A stretch of DNA of 64,000 nt from an uncultured Bacillota bacterium (GTDB lineage Bacteria > Bacillota > Dethiobacteria > DTU022 > UBA8154). The stretch's first letter is position 1; the number at the start of each line of letters is the position of its first letter. Below are positions 58,465-64,000 of this stretch, piece by piece. The position numbers and the translations under genes are program-made. The notes below the pieces were generated by a model that was given only the letters and a program-made list of their open reading frames with translations, had not been told where the DNA came from and did not search any database. The DNA lies in contig CALJJZ010000035.1 of NCBI GenBank assembly GCA_937973635.1, forward strand, positions 107,513 to 171,512, written 5' to 3'.

Positions 58465-58632
58465 ACTAAAATGTCGCCGCTGTCTTTTACAAAACACAGG
58501 TCCCGTAGCAGGGCAACAATCGCTTTCTCTGCAGCGCCTTAACACAGCGCTAAAAAAAGCCATAATTTGTTGCTTCCCTGTCTTAGGTAATAAGGCATAA
58601 AAGCAAAAAAATTAGAGAAGGAAGGTACAAAA

Positions 58633-59844
58633 ATGAGCAGGAAAACAACAATAATGATAGCACTGTTAGTTGTAGTTGTTTTTCTAGGGGGGCTACTCCT
58701 TACAGGTTGTTCTAACATGGACAATAAGGGACAAAAAGACAATCAAGAAACGGTCCAGCAGAAGGATTCCACAAAGGGGCAGGAAAAACAGCCTACGGTT
58801 GGAGAAAAGCCTACAGTCGAAGAAAAGCTTACAATTAAAGATATGTTTGGCAGGGACGTAACTGTCCCCCAAAAAGTTGAAAGAGTAGTGGTTGTGGGTG
58901 GAGTATTAAACCATATGAATTGGTTACAAGTGGAAGACAGAGTAGTTGGCGTTGAGGAAATTGAAACCCGCCCTGATGAAAAATCTGGAGGAAGGGTCTA
59001 TCGCTGGGCTTTCCCTTCTTATGCCAGCCTCCCAAGTATAGGCCCTGCTGCCCGGCCCGATGCTGAAATGATATTAAGCGCCGCGCCAGAGGTCGTTTTC
59101 TTCGCCTCTTTAACACAGGATGCTGTTGAAAATTTACAAAGCCAGCTCACGCTGCCTGTTGTCGGCCTTCTCTATCCAGAGTTTAGCGAGGAAAGGGATA
59201 ATTTCTATAAACAGTTGCGGTTAGTAGCAAAAATTATGGACAGGGAAGAGCGAGGAGAAGAGCTTATAGGTTGGATTAACAAATCTTTAACCGATTTAAG
59301 CCAAAGAGCTAGCTTGCCAGATACTTTTGAAAAACCCAGCTGTTATGTGGGAGGGATTCTACAAGGGCCCGAGGGGACGGGGTTGACCTCCACCATGCCT
59401 TACTACCCGCCGTTTGTGATGTTGGAGGTGAAAAACGTAATATCTCCTGCTGATTTAGGGCTGCTAACTCCCGGGACATTAGGAAGATATACCGTTGATA
59501 TTGAATTTCTAGTGTCCAAAAATCCTGATTATATCTTTATTGACCGGGCAGGAACCGGGCCAACAAAGATGCAGTACGAGAACAACAAAGATGTTTTGAG
59601 GCACGTTAATGCTATAGCAAAAGAAAATGTTTACGGGCTACTGCCGTGGCATGCCTATAACAATAATGTGGAAACAATGTTTATCAATGCTTACTTCATT
59701 GGCAAGGTTATCTACCCCCATAAATTTACGGATATTGACCCCATTAAAAAAGCAGAGGAAGTCTATCAATTTTGGTATGGAAATTCAGTCTACAACAACT
59801 TGTCCAATGCTTTAGGCGGCGGGCTTAATAAATTTGACTTTTAA
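58633..59844 (+). CDS. Lipoprotein substrate-binding protein of a BtuF/FecB-type ABC transporter
   Basis: Lipobox LLLTGCSN; TIKDMFGRDVTVPQKVERVVVVGG; PEVVFFASL. Confidence 0.88.
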   Translation: MSRKTTIMIALLVVVVFLGGLLLTGCSNMDNKGQKDNQETVQQKDSTKGQEKQPTVGEKPTVEEKLTIKDMFGRDVTVPQKVERVVVVGGVLNHMNWLQVEDRVVGVEEIETRPDEKSGGRVYRWAFPSYASLPSIGPAARPDAEMILSAAPEVVFFASLTQDAVENLQSQLTLPVVGLLYPEFSEERDNFYKQLRLVAKIMDREERGEELIGWINKSLTDLSQRASLPDTFEKPSCYVGGILQGPEGTGLTSTMPYYPPFVMLEVKNVISPADLGLLTPGTLGRYTVDIEFLVSKNPDYIFIDRAGTGPTKMQYENNKDVLRHVNAIAKENVYGLLPWHAYNNNVETMFINAYFIGKVIYPHKFTDIDPIKKAEEVYQFWYGNSVYNNLSNALGGGLNKFDF

Positions 59845-59856
59845 GGGGGCGTCAAA

Positions 59857-60903
59857 GTGGTTGTAAAAGTGAATGAGGCCTTGGGCATAAACTATGAGTT
59901 AGAAAAATCTCCTCCTGCCCCTTATATTACCAGATACATGGATATGCTTAACTCTTGCCAGGAGCTGGCCATATTTTCTTTGGGCATAAAAAGCGGCTTA
60001 TTTGCCCAGTTAAAAGAAGGACATACAATAAAGGAACTTTTGAGTAAAACTAACTGGCATGAAGCAATTGCCCATCGTTTACTGCAGTGCATGTATGCCT
60101 ATGGTTTTATAAATAAACACGGGAAATATTATAAAAACAGTGTTTTTACAAACAATTTTGCCACATCGTCCTCACCTTTTGCCCAGCTAAGGACATTATC
60201 TGCTGTGCACTTTAACCAAGATATGCATACTAGAATTATTAATGCCTTAAACGGCCCTCCTAAAGAAAAAGTGCCCATTACTGAAGTTTTTAATGCCCCT
60301 GTTCTTTTAAGTATGGCGGAGCATTGCATTAGGGGAGGACTCCAGCAAACTGTTTCCTTTTTATGTAGGCATAAAAAGGTTAGAGAAGCCAAGAAGATGC
60401 TTGATCTAGGGGGTGGCCACTCTCTGTACACTATTGCTTTAACGAGACGCAACCCTGAGCTCAGAGCAGTGCTCTTCGATCTCCCAGACGTAGTGGAAGG
60501 GGCAGCTAAACCTGTCGTCAAAAGCTATGGTGCCGAGAGAATTGATTTCATCAAAGGCGATTTTATGAAAGACGATATCGGCAACAACTATGATCTGGTT
60601 CTTTGCTCCGATGTACTGCACAGGCCAGAAAAAGAAATTTTGTTTATCCTTACAAAAATTAACACAGCGATGCAAGAGGGTGGCTTGTTGGCTGTGAAGG
60701 AAACCCATTTGAATGATTTAAAAAAGAACCGTTTTGCCGCTTACTTTTCCTTGGTTCTCTCTACTTTTGATCCAGAGCAAAGGATTTTTTCCAGCAAGGG
60801 CTTTAATGCAATAATAGAACGTTCGGGATTTAAAGTCCGGGCCAACATTGCCCTTGAGGCGGCATCTGATTCATCATATCTGACACTGGCAGAGAGGGTG
60901 TAA
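59857..60903 (+). CDS. SAM-dependent methyltransferase (O-methyltransferase-like, with N-terminal dimerisation domain)
   Basis: MLDLGGGHSLYTIALTRRNPELRAVLFDLPDVV, IDFIKGDFMKDDIGNNYDLVLCSDVLH. Confidence 0.85.
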   Translation: MVVKVNEALGINYELEKSPPAPYITRYMDMLNSCQELAIFSLGIKSGLFAQLKEGHTIKELLSKTNWHEAIAHRLLQCMYAYGFINKHGKYYKNSVFTNNFATSSSPFAQLRTLSAVHFNQDMHTRIINALNGPPKEKVPITEVFNAPVLLSMAEHCIRGGLQQTVSFLCRHKKVREAKKMLDLGGGHSLYTIALTRRNPELRAVLFDLPDVVEGAAKPVVKSYGAERIDFIKGDFMKDDIGNNYDLVLCSDVLHRPEKEILFILTKINTAMQEGGLLAVKETHLNDLKKNRFAAYFSLVLSTFDPEQRIFSSKGFNAIIERSGFKVRANIALEAASDSSYLTLAERV

Positions 60904-60909
60904 GAAAGT

Positions 60910-61275
60910 ATGAAAAGATTTTCTTCTGCACAACAAAAAAGCTTTAACACTCCTGAAGGCGTAATGACACCGCTGTCAGCCAATGAGGACTTCTCTATTA
61001 TAAGAATAAATATGCCCAAAGGGCTTTGGGTAGAACGCCACTCCCACCAGAAAGCAGTAATCGTCCTGGTTACCAAAGGGCAAATTCTTTTTGACGATGG
61101 AGAAAGCCATCTTGCCAACAGCAACGATGTTTTAGAATACGGAGCTGAAGAAGAGATTGGCTTTAAAGCACTGGAAGATTCTGAAGCTATCTTTATAACC
61201 AAGGAACCTACATGGCCTTCACTAGAAAGTATTTATGATTTGTTCCAAAGTTTGGGCATAAAGGAGTCTGTTTGA
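60910..61275 (+). CDS. Small cupin-domain protein
   Basis: MPKGLWVERHSHQKAVIVLVTKGQILFDDGESHLANSNDVLEYGAEEEIGFKALEDSEAIFI. Confidence 0.8.
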   Translation: MKRFSSAQQKSFNTPEGVMTPLSANEDFSIIRINMPKGLWVERHSHQKAVIVLVTKGQILFDDGESHLANSNDVLEYGAEEEIGFKALEDSEAIFITKEPTWPSLESIYDLFQSLGIKESV

Positions 61276-62396
61276 CACCCAGGAAGAATAGGGAGACAAA
61301 AATGTTAAACGAATGTATGCCACAAAAAAAAGCTTTAGCGGAGGCCTCTGCCTTATATTTTGCTTATGTGCGCAAAAAAAATATTTTTTTGCTAGCCTCA
61401 GCATGTTTAATCATCGCTTTGACTTTTATTTCAATAACCCTGGGTTATGCCCAAATAACAGTTCAGGAGATATACAACGCCATATTTTATCCCAATCCTG
61501 CTAATATCTTGCATACAATAATACTTAATGTCAGGCTCCCAAGGGTATTGTTAGCTATTATTTCAGGGGCAGTATTAGCTGCAGCCGGAGCTGTTATGCA
61601 ATGTATCTTAAGAAATCCCTTGGCTTCTCCGTACACTATGGGTATTTCTCAGTCAGCCGCTTTTGGCGCCGCTTTCGGCATCATTGTCTTAAATGGTGGA
61701 CATCTTCAAGGATTTTCAAATAGCCCCATAATTGTTAATAACCCCTATATAGTTACTACTTCTGCCTTTCTCTGGTCTTTAATTAGCGTCATTGCTATCC
61801 TGGCACTGGCAAAATTAACTAGGATCACTCCGGAAGCAATGATCCTGGCCGGCGTGGCAATTTCAGCTATCTTTACTGCTGCCATCACCGTGCTGCAATA
61901 TATTGCTGATACAATCCAATTATCTTCTATTGTCTACTGGACTTTTGGCGACCTGGGACGGGCAAATTGGGCGCACCTTTTTTTATTATTAGCTGTAAGT
62001 GTACCTGTCTTACTGTATTTTATTTGGAACCGTTGGCATTACAATGCTCTGGATGCAGGGGATGAAACTGCTAAAGCCCTTGGCGTTAATATTGAGTCCA
62101 TAAGAATATTTGGTCTTCTTACTTCTTCTTTAGTCACCTCCGTAGTTGTTTCTTTCGTGGGCGTTATTGGTTTTATTGGATTGCTGGGCCCCCATATAGT
62201 GAAAAAGTTTATCGGCATTGATAATAGACACATGCTGCCAGGCTCATTATTGTTGGGGGCGCTCATTTTGCTCAGCTCAGATACATTGGCCAGGACCATG
62301 TTTTCACCAATGGTTCTACCCGTAGGGGTCCTAACCTCTTTTATGGGAGGGCCTTTGTTTTTATACATCTTAGCCATGAGGTACAAAAAAAGATGA
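61272..62396 (+). CDS. FecCD/BtuC-type ABC transporter permease
   Basis: LNVRLPRVLLAIISGAVLAAAGAVMQCILRNPLASPYTMGISQSAAFGAAFGI; FVGVIGFIGLLGPHIVKKFIGIDNR. Confidence 0.95.
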   Translation: MTPRKNRETKMLNECMPQKKALAEASALYFAYVRKKNIFLLASACLIIALTFISITLGYAQITVQEIYNAIFYPNPANILHTIILNVRLPRVLLAIISGAVLAAAGAVMQCILRNPLASPYTMGISQSAAFGAAFGIIVLNGGHLQGFSNSPIIVNNPYIVTTSAFLWSLISVIAILALAKLTRITPEAMILAGVAISAIFTAAITVLQYIADTIQLSSIVYWTFGDLGRANWAHLFLLLAVSVPVLLYFIWNRWHYNALDAGDETAKALGVNIESIRIFGLLTSSLVTSVVVSFVGVIGFIGLLGPHIVKKFIGIDNRHMLPGSLLLGALILLSSDTLARTMFSPMVLPVGVLTSFMGGPLFLYILAMRYKKR

Positions 62397-63145
62397 TCTT
62401 GGATGTGCAAGGAGTTAAATTTGGGTATCGCAGCGCAAATATTCTTGACAATATTTGCTTCCAAGTTGCCAGAAAAGAAATTGTAACCATTCTCGGCCCT
62501 AATGGGGTAGGAAAAACGACATTGTTAAAATGCATTAACCGTATCTTGTCCCCAAGAGGCGGGACAGTAATGATTGACAAAGAGGACACACGTAATCTAT
62601 CCAGGAATGAATTGGCAAAGCGCCTAGGCTATATACCCCAGCGAGTTGAGGTAAGCAAAATGAAAGTTTATGATGCGTTGTTACTGGGCAGAAAGCCTTA
62701 TATCTCCTGGGATATTTCCAAAAAAGATACACTGATAGTAGATGAAGTTATCTCCTCGCTAGACCTTACCAATATAGCACTGAGGGATTTAGATGAAATC
62801 AGCGGTGGAGAGATGCAAAAAGTTCAGATTGCTCGTGCTTTAGTTCAAGAGCCCAAACTTTTGCTCATGGATGAACCCACATCGATGTTAGATCTAAAAA
62901 ACCAACATGCCATAATGAACTTGGTCCTTAAAGAAGCAATGAAACGAGGGATATCCTTGGTTATGACTTTGCATGACATTAATTTCGCCCTTAGATATTC
63001 CCAAAAGTTTGTTATGATGCGTGAAGGAAGAATTATGTATGCTGGAAATAGCAACATCGTAAATATAGATACAATAGAAGATATCTACGGCATAAAAGTG
63101 GATATTATACAGCATAACGGTTTCAAAATAGTAGTCCCCCTTTAG
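62393..63145 (+). CDS. FecE/BtuD-type ABC transporter ATPase
   Basis: GPNGVGKTTLLKCINRIL, EISGGEMQKVQIARALVQEPKLLLMDEPTSMLD. Confidence 0.95.
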   Translation: MILDVQGVKFGYRSANILDNICFQVARKEIVTILGPNGVGKTTLLKCINRILSPRGGTVMIDKEDTRNLSRNELAKRLGYIPQRVEVSKMKVYDALLLGRKPYISWDISKKDTLIVDEVISSLDLTNIALRDLDEISGGEMQKVQIARALVQEPKLLLMDEPTSMLDLKNQHAIMNLVLKEAMKRGISLVMTLHDINFALRYSQKFVMMREGRIMYAGNSNIVNIDTIEDIYGIKVDIIQHNGFKIVVPL

Positions 63146-63271
63146 TTTGGATCGCATCAAGCCATTGTAGGTTTTCAAGCCGTGAAGGCACACGATGTTT
63201 TTGGTCGGTGGGTAGCAGTGGCTCCTGCTCCGAGCATTAGACACTGGCGTCTTTTGGAGTTAGCGTGATCC

Positions 63272-63330
63272 GTTTACCTGTACTACAACAAGCAAAACGC
63301 ACGCATCGAGCGCGACAAGGCCCTCATTCG
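63272..63330 (+). pseudogene. IS transposase fragment
   Basis: VYLYYNKQNARIERDKALIRV short in-frame fragment resembling IS1634-type transposase interior. Confidence 0.35.
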
Positions 63331-63405
63331 GGTAAATAAAAGCCCCGAGCCTTCCTTGTTAAAAGAAATATAGCCCAGTTCATCAACAATAACTAAGTAG
63401 TGCCT
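63322..63405 (-). pseudogene. IS21 IstB helper-ATPase fragment
   Basis: Minus strand: YLVIVDELGYISFNKEGSGLLFT, the IstB Walker-B region, with flanks degraded. Confidence 0.6.
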
Positions 63406-63512
63406 CGGTCGGTTCTTTCTCCGAGGGCCCTACAAATTTTTTGACTCATCTTACGCACCCCTTGCCATAAAGAATCACCATTTTAGTTGCCGGCAATGGT
63501 AATGGGGTGCAC

Positions 63513-64000
63513 TTAAGGAGACCTTGGTTTGGTGAAGATCTCCATCTCAAAACCAACCATTCTTAGCGCCCTGCTGAGCTCAAGGTATCGCTCCGGCAGG
63601 AAGCGCTTTACCGTACCGCCTTCTTTAGATATAGACGATCTTCACCGGCTTGAACAACTTCAGGATCTTGTTCCCGGTAGGTTCAAGACTTTTCTTGTCG
63701 CCGGTAAGCGTAAGGGGCACATCTTCTTTTTGCAGGGCCAGGCGCACTCTTCTTTGCAAAATGATATAGACAGCCAGGGCCATCAGGATCACATAACTCA
63801 AGGCTTCCAGCCTTTCATTTTTCCGCAGCCACAAGGGACCCACGTAAAGGGGGTGTTTGACAAATTTAAAACGGTTTTCTACTATACTCTGCTGCTTGTA
63901 TTCCTTTAAAAGTCCAGCGGCACTGTAATCGTGGAAAATGTTGCTGATCAGGACAAAACAACTTAAATGCTCTTTTTCCCGTGTATAGGCGGATTTTGCA
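63513..64000 (-). mobile_element. IS transposase (IS1634-like), C-terminal part, truncated by window edge
   Basis: ...YVGPLWLRKNERLEALSYVILMALAVYIILQRRVRLALQKEDVPLTLTGDKKSLEPTGNKILKLFKPVKIVYIKEG...FTKPRSP*. Confidence 0.75.

Noticed and set aside
1-64000. CRISPR arrays, cas genes, prophage or classical defence systems
   Set aside because: No regularly spaced repeats, Cas, integrase, RT or restriction-modification signatures found

Overview
The window is chromosomal DNA from a GC-moderate Firmicute (Clostridia/Peptococcaceae-like by gene content). Nearly all of it can be assigned from translated motifs. Left to right: feoAB with a Fur-like box; holA; two GH57 enzymes plus a DUF4912 protein; redox genes and an AGCS symporter; an ABC exporter; an ECF sigma/anti-sigma pair; a large minus-strand glycogen/alpha-glucan cluster (ROK kinase, GH13-GH77 fusion, glgP, glgA, glgD, glgC, glgB, sugar nucleotidyltransferase) with an aldehyde:ferredoxin oxidoreductase (AOR) and ferredoxin inside it; a PAS/sigma-54 activator facing a near-consensus sigma-54 promoter that now drives only a collapsed TRAP-transporter remnant; hpt, cytidylate kinase-like, lysS, greA; a COG5322-like dehydrogenase operon; a CCA-adding enzyme; a RsbU/RsbW-like signalling cluster; tRNA-Pro(CGG); then a more AT-rich metal-handling island (two CobW-type GTPases, one fused to a permease, DUF1980, FmdE fusion, BtuFCD/FecBCD-type ABC system, methyltransferase, cupin) ending in IS debris. 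The two strongest candidates for something undescribed are (1) a pair of paralogous ~290-355 nt structured RNAs, each with an AT-rich upstream tract, a consensus sigma-A promoter with 17-nt spacer and a 5'/3' closing helix (30719-31250 and 34950-35303), and (2) the metal island downstream of tRNA-Pro, whose FmdE-ABC-methyltransferase-cupin operon is preceded by NikR-like half-sites (GTGTTAC-N13-ATAACAC). No database search was run; assignments come from reading motifs and the supplied ORF track.
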